Assembly: GCF_022763305.1 (NCBI RefSeq)
Contig: NZ_JALEGT010000043.1
Location: forward strand, 1-42,934
Reading direction: 5' to 3'
Source of the DNA: Marivita sp.
GTDB lineage: Bacteria; Pseudomonadota; Alphaproteobacteria; Rhodobacterales; Rhodobacteraceae
Length of the DNA: 42,934 bases
The translations under genes were made by a program, and so were the position numbers. Below the pieces are notes generated by a model that saw only the letters and a program-made list of their open reading frames with translations, was not told where the DNA came from and made no database searches. Of this stretch, positions 35,768 to 42,934 are shown piece after piece. Each line of letters starts with the position of its first letter. Within the stretch, counting starts at the first letter, position 1.

Positions 35768-36673
35768 TCAAAGCCGTTCAAAAGCTGTTGGCCGAGCAAG
35801 GCCATATTCTCCGCAAAGGTCGGACAGTACGGCGTGGAGGCGCGCAATGATTTCGCCGCGCGGCGAAACAGTACGTTCGACGATACCGATTTGACGGGTG
35901 ATTTGTGGGCTGCCGAAGGGAAGTCGCGCGATGTCTGCGGTGTCGGGTTCCTGAAGTGCGGCATGCGGGACAACCGAAATGCCAAGGCCCTGGCGCACGC
36001 AGGTGACGATTGAGCCAATTGTATCAATCTCGGCGACATCGTTCGTCACCACACCCAGGCGCGATATCTCGGTGTCGATCAGGTTTGCAAGCGGGACGGC
36101 ACTGCGAAACCGGATATAGGGTTGGCTGTTGAGCAACGCGATCGGATCCTGCAATTCCATTTCTCGCGGAGCGATGAGCCACAAAGGCTCGCGCACGAAC
36201 GGACTCCATCGCAAAGCGTTCGGAAAACCCACGTGTTCCGCGACAATGGCCGCATCCAAACGCCCTGCTGCCACATCGGCGATCAGTGTCGAGGACAGAG
36301 AAATACGCAAGCTGGGTTTCAGTCCGGGATAGCGTTGCCGCATTTCCACCAGTGCGCTTGGAAGCAGGTTCAAGGCGCTGGATCGGACGGAGCCAAGCAT
36401 CAACGTCCCTGCGATCTGGTCGCCGCGCAGACTGGCGCGCGTATCTTCTTCAAGGCGTAGAATATCCATCGCCATTTCAATGACCTGAAGGCCCTCGGGC
36501 GTCGGTTGCGGCGGCCGCGTGCTTCGGTCGAAAATCGTGATCCGCAGCTCATTTTCCAATGCGTGAATCTGCTGGCTGACCGCCGAGGGTGTCAGGCCGA
36601 CGACATCCGCCGCATGGGCAAAGGTGCCATGCGACTTGATTGCCAAAAGCGTCTTAAGTTGCCGAGTGTCCAT
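35768..36673 (-). CDS. LysR-family transcriptional regulator
   Basis: A 301-residue LysR regulator with N-terminal helix-turn-helix (about 1-60; GTFAHAADVVGLTPSAVSQQIHALE) and a C-terminal substrate-binding fold (GTLMLGSVRSSALNLLPSAL, then CVRQGLGISVVPHAAL). The ATG at 36673 was preferred to the TTG just before it. It is divergent from the hydroxyacid dehydrogenase/TTT operon across 189 bases, so it probably controls that operon in response to a pathway intermediate. The A/T-rich start of that gap, near 36685-36710, is a likely binding area. Confidence 0.9.
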   Translation of the reverse strand: MDTRQLKTLLAIKSHGTFAHAADVVGLTPSAVSQQIHALENELRITIFDRSTRPPQPTPEGLQVIEMAMDILRLEEDTRASLRGDQIAGTLMLGSVRSSALNLLPSALVEMRQRYPGLKPSLRISLSSTLIADVAAGRLDAAIVAEHVGFPNALRWSPFVREPLWLIAPREMELQDPIALLNSQPYIRFRSAVPLANLIDTEISRLGVVTNDVAEIDTIGSIVTCVRQGLGISVVPHAALQEPDTADIARLPFGSPQITRQIGIVERTVSPRGEIIARLHAVLSDLCGEYGLARPTAFERL

Positions 36674-36862
36674 CAACCAAATCCAGTTTTGTTAAATATA
36701 AGAAGCAGAATTACGCGCTTTTGTGAAGCCCTGCTTGGCATTAGGGTGATCGCTCAAGGAGGACACCCTCAGTTCGGATCGGGAGACCGACGAGGGCCAA
36801 TCGACAAATCAGACAAGATACAGCGCGGCTCGACGTGTCGGGACGCTATGGAGACACGCGCT

Positions 36863-37873
36863 ATGAGCAAGACAATTCTCGTAACAGGACCAGACCTTGA
36901 TCCGGCAGCGTCGCAAGTGGTTGCCGATCATGGCTATCAGACTGTGCACACGCCGGCCTATGCCGATAGCGCCGTGATTTCCGAGTTCATGAGAAAGACC
37001 GGCGCTGTTGGCATCGTGTCTCGGATGGGGCGCGTCGATGCAGAGGTCATGGATGCGAGCCCTCAGCTGAAAGTGATCTCCAAGCACGGTGTCGGCGTCG
37101 ACAATATCGACATCCAGGCCGCTGCCGCGCGAGGCATTCCCGTGCTGGTGGCGACGGGTGCCAACGCCGTATCCGTGGCTGAACATGCAATTGCCCTGTT
37201 GCTCGCCGCTGTAAAACGCATCCTGCCGCTGGATTCTGGCCTCCGGGCAGGGCGGTGGGAAAAGCCAGGGTTTTCCGGGCGCGAGATAGCCGGGTCAACC
37301 ATGGGCCTGATGGGCATGGGAGCGATCGCGCAGGCCACGGGCCGCATTGGCAAGGGGCTCGGTCTGAAACTGATCGGATATGATCCCTACGCGCCGGACA
37401 GCGCCTTTGAAGCTCTTGGGGCGACGCGCTGCGCAACTTTCGAAGACATGTTGACCCAGACGCATATACTGTCGCTGCACTGTCCACTGACCGACAAGAC
37501 CCGGGGTATTCTGAACGCAGATGCGCTCGCTCGGATGCCTGCCGGCGGCTATGTCATCAACACGGCGCGCGGTGGTCTGATCGATGAGGCCGCTTTGGTG
37601 GCATCGATTCAGTCAGGCCATCTGGCCGGAGCCGGGCTTGATACATTTGCAGTGGAACCGCCCGCCCCCGACCATCCGTTCTTTGCCGTGCCAGAAATCA
37701 TTCTGACTCCGCATATCGGCGGGGTGACTCGTCAGGCGGGCGCCCGTGTCGGTGTCGATGCAGTGCGCGGGATCTTTCAGATCCTCGACGGTCAACTCAT
37801 CGCACCTGAAAGAATTATCAATCGCAAGTTGCTGGAAGCCTCGCAAGCGTCGCTCGCCAGCGTGGAGAAATAA
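36863..37873 (+). CDS. D-2-hydroxyacid dehydrogenase (phosphoglycerate dehydrogenase-like)
   Basis: A 336-residue NAD-dependent D-2-hydroxyacid dehydrogenase. The NAD-binding loop is LMGMGAIAQ (149-157) with D174 at the end of the second strand, favouring NAD. The catalytic set is R236 in NTARGGLID, E265 in TFAVEPP and H284 in LTPHIGG. It lacks the C-terminal ACT domain of long SerA, so a catabolic role on another hydroxyacid is likely. The ATG at 36863 is favoured by GGAG upstream; an in-frame ATG at 36848 is possible. It is first in the TTT operon. Confidence 0.87.
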   Translation: MSKTILVTGPDLDPAASQVVADHGYQTVHTPAYADSAVISEFMRKTGAVGIVSRMGRVDAEVMDASPQLKVISKHGVGVDNIDIQAAAARGIPVLVATGANAVSVAEHAIALLLAAVKRILPLDSGLRAGRWEKPGFSGREIAGSTMGLMGMGAIAQATGRIGKGLGLKLIGYDPYAPDSAFEALGATRCATFEDMLTQTHILSLHCPLTDKTRGILNADALARMPAGGYVINTARGGLIDEAALVASIQSGHLAGAGLDTFAVEPPAPDHPFFAVPEIILTPHIGGVTRQAGARVGVDAVRGIFQILDGQLIAPERIINRKLLEASQASLASVEK

Positions 37874-37875
37874 CC

Positions 37876-38556
37876 ATGACCATCGGTTTCCGCATCCTCA
37901 CCCGCGACCGCATCGCTCCGGCCGAGCTTGTTGCTGAATTCGCCAAGCTGCCAGTCGCCAATGTGTCCGACAGCATGTCGCGCATGACCGCGGCCGGACC
38001 CACCCTGCGTCCGATGCACATGTCTGGCGGCATGGCCGGCGTGGCGCTTACGGTCAAGGCGCGTCCCGGCGACAATTTGATGCTGCACAAGGCCATCGAC
38101 ATGGCCCAGCCTGGCGATGTGATCGTCATGGACGCTGGGGGCGACACGACCAATGCCCTGTTTGGCGAGATGATGCTGGCGTATGCGATCAAACGCGGTG
38201 TGGTCGGGCTGGTTCTGAATGGCGCAATTCGGGATTCCGATGCCATGAAAGAGGTCAATCACCCCGTCTATGCCGCAGGCGTGACCCACCGTGGCCCGTA
38301 CAAGGACGGACCCGGCGAAATCAACGTTCCCATCGCCATCGACGGGATGGTGGTTCATCCGGGCGATATCATCATCGGCGACGGCGATGGCGTGCTTTGC
38401 GTGCCTCTGGATGAGGCAGAAGACGTTCTGAAAAAGGCGCAAGCGAAGCTGGCCGCAGAAACTGCACAGATGCAAGCCATCGCCGAAGGCAAGAACGACC
38501 GATCATGGGTGGATGCGGCACTGACCAAACTCGGCTGCGCCCTGCCTGAAACTTGA
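37876..38556 (+). CDS. RraA-family aldolase/decarboxylase
   Basis: A 226-residue RraA/HMG-CHA aldolase family protein. The active-site pair R119-D120 is in LNGAIRDSDAM, and the glycine-rich binding loop is GGDTTNALFGE (88-98). GPGEINVPIAIDGMVVHPGD and GDGDGVLCVP are the family C-terminal landmarks. Catabolic members cleave 4-hydroxy-4-methyl(or carboxymethyl)-2-oxoglutarate-type acids to pyruvate or decarboxylate oxaloacetate. It begins three bases after the dehydrogenase, so the product of oxidation is probably split here. Confidence 0.87.
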   Translation: MTIGFRILTRDRIAPAELVAEFAKLPVANVSDSMSRMTAAGPTLRPMHMSGGMAGVALTVKARPGDNLMLHKAIDMAQPGDVIVMDAGGDTTNALFGEMMLAYAIKRGVVGLVLNGAIRDSDAMKEVNHPVYAAGVTHRGPYKDGPGEINVPIAIDGMVVHPGDIIIGDGDGVLCVPLDEAEDVLKKAQAKLAAETAQMQAIAEGKNDRSWVDAALTKLGCALPET

Positions 38557-38584
38557 AACAATCGCATAACGTAGGAGGAGTGAC

Positions 38585-39538
38585 ATGCTCAATATCGTCA
38601 AGAAGGCCACCATTGCGGGGCTGATGTCCCTGACCGCAGGCGCGGCGCTGGCAGAATACCCGGAAAAGCCCATTGAGGTTATCGTCGGCTATTCCGCTGG
38701 CGGCGGCACTGATGTGATGGCCCGTACCGCAGCACCGTTCATCGAGAAATACCTCGGCGAAGGTGCAAGCATCGTGGTCAAGAACATGCCCGGTGCGTCC
38801 GGTCAGATCGGTGTGACCGAGGCGGCCAATGCGGATCCCGACGGCTACACGCTTGGCACGTTCAATCTGCCGGGCATGATGGCACGCACGATCGACCGAG
38901 AAGCCGACTATGATCGTGACAGCTTCACCTACCTTGCCAACGTGGTGAACGATCCCAACGTGATCGTGACCTCCAAAGGCAGCGGTCTCGACACGCTGGA
39001 CAAGCTGATCGCGGATGCCAAGGAAAACCCGGGCGCCATCACCGTGGCGATGTCGAGCCTTGGCGGTGACGACCATTTCGCGCTGATCAAGCTGCAGAAT
39101 GCGACGGAAACCGAGTTCACCATCGTGCCGTTCAAGGGGTCTGCTCCGGCAAGGACCGCCCTTCTGGGTGGCCACGTTGCCATGGGCATCCTGAACATCT
39201 CGGAAGTTGCCGAGTTCCAAGACCAGCTGAACGTGCTGGGTGTCGCAACGACCGAGCGGTCGCAGTTCGCCCCCGACCTGCCGACCTTTCAGGAACAGGG
39301 TCTGGACCTCGTGAATGGCTCCATGCGCGGCTTCATCGCACCGGCTGGGTTGCCAGAAGACGTTCAGGCAAAGCTGATGGACGCCTTTACCCAGTTGAAG
39401 GATGATCAAGAATTCCTCGACGCCATGGCAGCGACGGCGAACCCGGTCGAGATCGTCACCGGCGAAGAGTTCCGTCAGCTGACGTCCGATCTCTACGACC
39501 TGGCGAACAGCGTGTGGCAAGCCACCCCCTGGAACTGA
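38585..39538 (+). CDS. Tripartite tricarboxylate transporter binding protein (TctC/Bug family)
   Basis: A 317-residue Bug-type binding protein with signal peptide ending AALA-EYPEKP (about residue 24). VIVGYSAGGGTDVMART and VVKNMPGASGQIGVTEAANA form the ligand loops of the family, where a carboxylate is held through backbone contacts. AGGAGG (38573-38578) precedes the ATG. It captures an organic acid for the TctAB membrane pair. A second, closely similar binding protein lies at the end of the operon. A strong stem-loop follows its stop. Confidence 0.92.
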   Translation: MLNIVKKATIAGLMSLTAGAALAEYPEKPIEVIVGYSAGGGTDVMARTAAPFIEKYLGEGASIVVKNMPGASGQIGVTEAANADPDGYTLGTFNLPGMMARTIDREADYDRDSFTYLANVVNDPNVIVTSKGSGLDTLDKLIADAKENPGAITVAMSSLGGDDHFALIKLQNATETEFTIVPFKGSAPARTALLGGHVAMGILNISEVAEFQDQLNVLGVATTERSQFAPDLPTFQEQGLDLVNGSMRGFIAPAGLPEDVQAKLMDAFTQLKDDQEFLDAMAATANPVEIVTGEEFRQLTSDLYDLANSVWQATPWN

Positions 39539-39548
39539 AGCCAACAGG

Positions 39549-39572
39549 GCGCGAGGGGTAATCCCCTCGCGC
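39549..39572 (+). promoter_or_regulatory. Intercistronic stem-loop after tctC
   Basis: GCGCGAGGGG and CCCCTCGCGC form a perfect 10-base-pair stem with a TAAT loop, 10 bases after the binding-protein stop. It is followed by C-rich sequence and no T tract. It matches in placement the stems after xylF and the TRAP binding-protein gene. Confidence 0.65.
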
Positions 39573-39600
39573 ATCCCCCCTCCTGACACATGAGCCCCAA

Positions 39601-40062
39601 ATGTCCGAGAGCCGCAAACCCCGCCTGACACGGCCCGAGACCCTCACCGCGATTGGCATCATCTTGGTTGCGGCCGGGTTCCTGATCCCGACGGTTGACC
39701 TGCGCCCGATCTCTGCGCTCCTGCCAGCTGCGATGCTGATCGGCCTGATCGTCCTGTCGGTCTTTTTGTTGCTGGCTGATCAGCGCAAAGCCAAAGCCGG
39801 CGAAGACGCGGCCCCCATGACAAAGTCACCGAAACGCGTGCTCGGCGCCTTTGGTCTGATCGTCGCCTATGCGATCGCAACTGACTTTTTGGGCTTTTAC
39901 CCAAGCACCGCTGTCACAATCCCACTGGTGGCGTGGATCTTCGGGTATCGCAGCCCCATCGGCCTTCTCATAGCGACCGTAATCGTCGTGGGCACGATCT
40001 GGGCGATCTTTGATTTCGGGATGTCTCAGGATTTCCCCGCTGGCCGGCTCTGGGACCGTTGA
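39601..40062 (+). CDS. Tripartite tricarboxylate transporter small permease (TctB)
   Basis: A 153-residue protein with four membrane segments (ETLTAIGIILVAAGFLIP, LPAAMLIGLIVLSVFLLLA, VLGAFGLIVAYAIATDFLGF, and LIATVIVVGTIWAIFDFG). FLGFYPSTAVTIPLVAWIFGYR is typical of TctB. It ends three bases before the TctA gene, with which it forms the membrane complex. Confidence 0.88.
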   Translation: MSESRKPRLTRPETLTAIGIILVAAGFLIPTVDLRPISALLPAAMLIGLIVLSVFLLLADQRKAKAGEDAAPMTKSPKRVLGAFGLIVAYAIATDFLGFYPSTAVTIPLVAWIFGYRSPIGLLIATVIVVGTIWAIFDFGMSQDFPAGRLWDR

Positions 40063-40065
40063 ACC

Positions 40066-41565
40066 ATGTATTCCGATCTTATCCACGCCTTGCCTGACGT
40101 CTTTGCGCTGACGAATTTCGCGGCAGTCATCATTGGCGTCATTGCGGGGATCGTTGTCGGGGCCATGCCCGGTCTCAGTGCGACGATGGCGATCTCGGTA
40201 CTTGTGCCATTTACCTTTGGTCTTGAGCCGCTTGTCGCGCTCGGCCTGATGGCGGGCATCTACAACGGTGCCATGTATGGCGGGGCGATCCCGGCCGTGC
40301 TGCTGCGCATTCCCGGCACACCCGCCGCGGTCGCAACTACGTTTGACGGCTACCCAATGGCGCAGAAGGGGGAAGGTGGCTTTGCGCTTCAGGTCGCAGT
40401 CGTGTCCTCGGCCCTTGGTGGTATCGCGTCTGCCTTCGCCCTGATGCTGCTTGCGCCGCCCCTGTCCCGAGTGACGCTGCTTTTCGGCCCGTCGGAAGTG
40501 TTCTGGGTTGCGGTGTTCGGCCTCGCCTCGATCATCTTCCTTCTGGGTGGAAACCCGATCAAGGGTCTGATCTCGGCCTGTTTCGGGGTCTTCGTGTCGG
40601 TCGTCGGCTCTGACCCGATCTACGGCAATGACCGTTTCACGTTCGGTCAGTTGGAGATGCTCGACGGCATCAACATCGTGATCCTGCTCGTCGGGCTTTA
40701 CGCGCTGCCACCGGTGATCGATCTGCTGGAAACACCTCTGAAGACAGACGGCGTCAACAGCACCAAACTTGGCACCGAATCCCTTTGGAAGGCTCTGCCC
40801 AAGATGAAGGGTTTCGGCATGACGTGGGTGCGCGGTTCCCTCATCGGGATTTGGATCGGCATTCTGCCTGGTGCAGGTGGCTCCATGGCTGCCTTCATGT
40901 CTTACAACGAGGCGCGTCGGACCTCCAAGAACCCGGACGCCTGGGGCGAGGGTGAGCCCGAGGGTGTCGCCGCAGCGGAGACCGCAAACAACGCGGACAC
41001 TGCATCCGCGCTGATCCCGGCGCTTACGCTGGGCATCCCGGGGACAGCGGTGGCGGCTGTCATGTTGGGTGGACTTCTGGTCCACGGCCTGCAGCCTGGA
41101 CCCATGCTATTTCGCGACAATCCGGACATTGTATTCGGCTTCATGTGGCAGTTCCTGTTCGGCGCGATCCTGCTGGTGCTGCTGGGCGGGTCACTTGCCA
41201 CCAACAGCTTTGCCCGCCTGCTGAATCTGCCGCGCCCGCTGCTTGGATCGGTGATCATCGTTCTCATGCTGATCGGCGTTTATTCGATCCACGGGCGCAT
41301 GTTCGACGTTTACCTCATGCTTGGCTTCGGCGCGGTCGGATGGGTGATGGACAAGCTGAAGTTCCCTCTGCCCCCTGTTGTTCTGGGTCTTATCCTCGGC
41401 GGTTTCGCCGAAGAGAACCTGCGCCTTGCGCTTCGCATTGGTCGAGGCGACTGGATGGTTCTGTTCCAGAATACGACGAGCCTCGTTCTGGTTGCCCTGA
41501 CGATTGCCGTGATTGTCGGACCCACCCTCAAGAAACGCTACATCGACAGCCGGAAGGCGGCGTGA
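40066..41565 (+). CDS. Tripartite tricarboxylate transporter large permease (TctA)
   Basis: A 499-residue membrane protein. The two TctA repeats are clear: GAMPGLSATMAISVLVPFTF with YNGAMYGGAIPAVLLRIPGT in the first, and GILPGAGGSMAAFMSYNEAR with LTLGIPGTAVAAVMLGGLL in the second. Normal family length. It is the ion-coupled transport subunit fed by TctC. The substrate is not visible; the neighbours suggest a carboxylated sugar-acid lactone or aromatic-derived acid. The next gene starts three bases after its TGA. Confidence 0.93.
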   Translation: MYSDLIHALPDVFALTNFAAVIIGVIAGIVVGAMPGLSATMAISVLVPFTFGLEPLVALGLMAGIYNGAMYGGAIPAVLLRIPGTPAAVATTFDGYPMAQKGEGGFALQVAVVSSALGGIASAFALMLLAPPLSRVTLLFGPSEVFWVAVFGLASIIFLLGGNPIKGLISACFGVFVSVVGSDPIYGNDRFTFGQLEMLDGINIVILLVGLYALPPVIDLLETPLKTDGVNSTKLGTESLWKALPKMKGFGMTWVRGSLIGIWIGILPGAGGSMAAFMSYNEARRTSKNPDAWGEGEPEGVAAAETANNADTASALIPALTLGIPGTAVAAVMLGGLLVHGLQPGPMLFRDNPDIVFGFMWQFLFGAILLVLLGGSLATNSFARLLNLPRPLLGSVIIVLMLIGVYSIHGRMFDVYLMLGFGAVGWVMDKLKFPLPPVVLGLILGGFAEENLRLALRIGRGDWMVLFQNTTSLVLVALTIAVIVGPTLKKRYIDSRKAA

Positions 41566-41568
41566 GGG

Positions 41569-42606
41569 GTGGCGAGCCCGCACCATAAGGTTCGCGAGCA
41601 GTGGCTGGCCCTGACGCAGGAAAACATTCTTGCTCCGGGTCAGCCGATACTCGACGCCCACCACCATCTTTGGGATCGACCCGAGGGACGGTATCGCGCC
41701 GAGGAATTTCAGGCAGATCTGACCAGCGGTCATGATGTGCGCGCCAGTGTCTACGTGCAGTGCCGCACTGGGTACCGCGCAACCGGGCCTGAGGCGTTGC
41801 GCCCGGTTGGCGAGGTCGAGACCGTATTGGATTGGACCAGCGGTGACTTCAGAATTCCGGTCTCCATCGTGGCGATGGCGGATCTGCAACTTGGAGATCA
41901 CGTGCGGCCGGTATTGGAGGCTCTGGTCGACGCGGGGAACGGCCGTGTGACCGGGATTCGCAACACCACCGCATGGCACGCCGACCCGATGGTGCGATCA
42001 AACCCCAACCCGCCGCCAGACGGGCTGTTACGGAGCGATGCCTTTCTGAACGCCGCCCGCGCTTTGGCCGCTCGCGGGCTGACGCTCGACGTCTGGGCTT
42101 ACCAGACGCAACTGGACGAGGTTCGTGCGCTGGCCCAAACGCTGCCTGAGCTGACGATCATCATCAATCACTGCGGCGGGCCGCTTGGTGTCGGGTCTCA
42201 TGAGCGCCACGATCCTTCAAACTTCCACGCGTGGCGCGATGCGCTGGCCTCGGTCGCAGCGCTTCCCAACACGCGGATCAAGATCGGCGGTTTCGGGCTT
42301 GGTGTCTTTGGCTGGCGATATGCCGATGCGCCCAAACCGCCCCTGTCCAAGACGCTGGCCGAGGATTGGCGTCCGTGGGTCGAGACCTGCATCGCGCTCT
42401 TCGGCCCGGACCGCGCCATGTTCGAAAGCAACTTCCCCGTCGACAAGGGCCAGTACAGCTACCGAACGCTCTGGAACGCCTTCAAACGCCTTGCGTCTAG
42501 GCTGACGCCTGCGGAACACGATGCGCTGTTCTGGAAAACAGCCGCGCAGACGTACCGCGTGGAGCACCAGATTTTCGCTCATGACTTTGGGAGGATACCG
42601 TCATGA
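41569..42606 (+). CDS. Amidohydrolase-2 family hydrolase (lactonase-like)
   Basis: A 345-residue TIM-barrel metal hydrolase of the Amidohydro_2 family. The HXH metal motif is DAHHHLWD (H31, H33), followed by IIINHCGGPLG with a later histidine and FESNFPVDKG near the C-terminus with the conserved aspartate. Related enzymes open lactones such as fuconolactone or 2-pyrone-4,6-dicarboxylate. The start is a GTG at 41569, with GAGG just upstream overlapping the TctA end. The stop overlaps the next ATG as ATGA. In this operon it probably hydrolyses an imported lactone to the acid used by the dehydrogenase. Confidence 0.82.
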   Translation: MASPHHKVREQWLALTQENILAPGQPILDAHHHLWDRPEGRYRAEEFQADLTSGHDVRASVYVQCRTGYRATGPEALRPVGEVETVLDWTSGDFRIPVSIVAMADLQLGDHVRPVLEALVDAGNGRVTGIRNTTAWHADPMVRSNPNPPPDGLLRSDAFLNAARALAARGLTLDVWAYQTQLDEVRALAQTLPELTIIINHCGGPLGVGSHERHDPSNFHAWRDALASVAALPNTRIKIGGFGLGVFGWRYADAPKPPLSKTLAEDWRPWVETCIALFGPDRAMFESNFPVDKGQYSYRTLWNAFKRLASRLTPAEHDALFWKTAAQTYRVEHQIFAHDFGRIPS

Positions 42607-42934
42607 AAAGAGCCCTCACCGCACTGATTGCGCTTGGCCTGTCAACCACGGCCGTACTGGCTGAATACCCCGAGAAACCTGTTGAGGTCATTGTTGGCTA
42701 TTCCGCAGGCGGCGGCACCGACGTGATGGCACGCACCGTCGCGCAGTTTCTGGAACAGGAGCTGAACGGCTCGGTCGTGGTCAAGAACATGCCCGGTGCG
42801 GGTGGCCAGATCGGCTTTACCGAAGTTGCGGGTGCCAATCCCGATGGCTATACGCTAGGCACGTTCAACCTGCCTGCGGCATTGGCCCTGACGCATGACC
42901 GCGAGGCGGACTATGACGTGACCAGCTTCACTTA
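42603..42934 (+). CDS. Second TctC/Bug-family binding protein (partial, cut by the window edge)
   Basis: The first 110 codons of a TctC protein, beginning MKRALTALIALGLSTTAVLA-EYPEKP with a clear signal peptide. VIVGYSAGGGTDVMART and NMPGAGGQIGFTE repeat the sequence of the protein at 38585 almost exactly; identity over the visible mature part is roughly 70 percent by eye. It overlaps the amidohydrolase stop by four bases. One transporter may therefore be served by two binding proteins, or a second TctBA pair may lie beyond the edge. Confidence 0.9.
   Translation, partial: MKRALTALIALGLSTTAVLAEYPEKPVEVIVGYSAGGGTDVMARTVAQFLEQELNGSVVVKNMPGAGGQIGFTEVAGANPDGYTLGTFNLPAALALTHDREADYDVTSFT

Noticed and set aside
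36758-36763. AGGAGG in the LysR-dehydrogenase gap as a ribosome site for a small gene
   Set aside because: No start codon with a usable frame lies at the right distance downstream.
38372-39631. Long minus-strand open frame of 419 codons opposite TctC
   Set aside because: It lies antisense to a well-supported TctC gene and has no recognisable motif.
39826-41085. Long minus-strand open frame of 419 codons opposite TctA
   Set aside because: It is antisense to a clear TctA gene, its sequence is rich in H, R, D and Q with no domain, and such shadows are common in high-GC DNA.

Overview
The window looks like a chromosomal piece of a marine alphaproteobacterium of the Rhodobacteraceae (Roseobacter-type). 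This is inferred from the high GC content, the many 1-4 base start/stop overlaps (ATGA, GTGA, TTGA, TGATG), the wealth of solute-binding-protein transporters (ABC, TRAP and TTT all present), and the malonate and periplasmic-glucan gene sets. There are no rRNA, tRNA, CRISPR, IS or phage genes. Almost everything is coding; the only gene-free stretch above 300 bases is 24560-24929, the leader region of a large sensor kinase.

Layout. (1) 1-780: the tail of an unidentified plus-strand gene and a convergent mannosyl/glucosyl-3-phosphoglycerate phosphatase-like HAD enzyme. (2) 857-11979: a divergent xylose locus. Leftward are a ROK repressor and an exported FG-GAP/ASPIC-UnbV protein, closed by an intrinsic terminator. 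Rightward are xylF, xylH, xylG, xylA, xylB, aldose epimerase and a MauG/CcpA-like di-haem cytochrome c. (3) 12150-17321: an FkbM methyltransferase convergent with a leftward operon of Tat-exported NMT1/THI5-type binding protein, ATPase, fused double permease and GT4 glycosyltransferase. (4) 17423-24559: a surface/periplasmic glucan region. Leftward is a translationally coupled trio (CDP-alcohol phosphatidyltransferase, membrane-anchored LtaS/OpgB-like headgroup transferase, flippase-like protein). Rightward are cytochrome b561, then opgH and opgG/D. (5) 24560-28976: a structured leader, a 1128-residue multi-PAS hybrid histidine kinase and a single-domain response regulator. (6) 29117-35606: a malonate locus (GntR regulator divergent from a TRAP transporter, malonyl-CoA decarboxylase and malonyl-CoA synthetase). 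(7) 35768-42934: a LysR regulator divergent from a catabolic TTT operon (2-hydroxyacid dehydrogenase, RraA-type aldolase, TctC, TctB, TctA, amidohydrolase, second TctC cut by the window edge).

How it works together. Xylose enters by XylFGH, is epimerised, isomerised and phosphorylated to xylulose 5-phosphate, probably under the ROK repressor. Malonate enters by the TRAP system, is activated by MatB and decarboxylated by MatA to acetyl-CoA. The TTT operon probably imports a carboxylated lactone or hydroxyacid that is opened, oxidised and split. The most interesting candidates for undescribed biology are: a possible lipid-headgroup transfer module beside opgHG; the pairing of a MauG-like enzyme with an ASPIC/UnbV protein on the two arms of the xylose locus; a possible RNA switch over the kinase ribosome binding site; and strong stem-loops placed immediately after three unrelated binding-protein genes.
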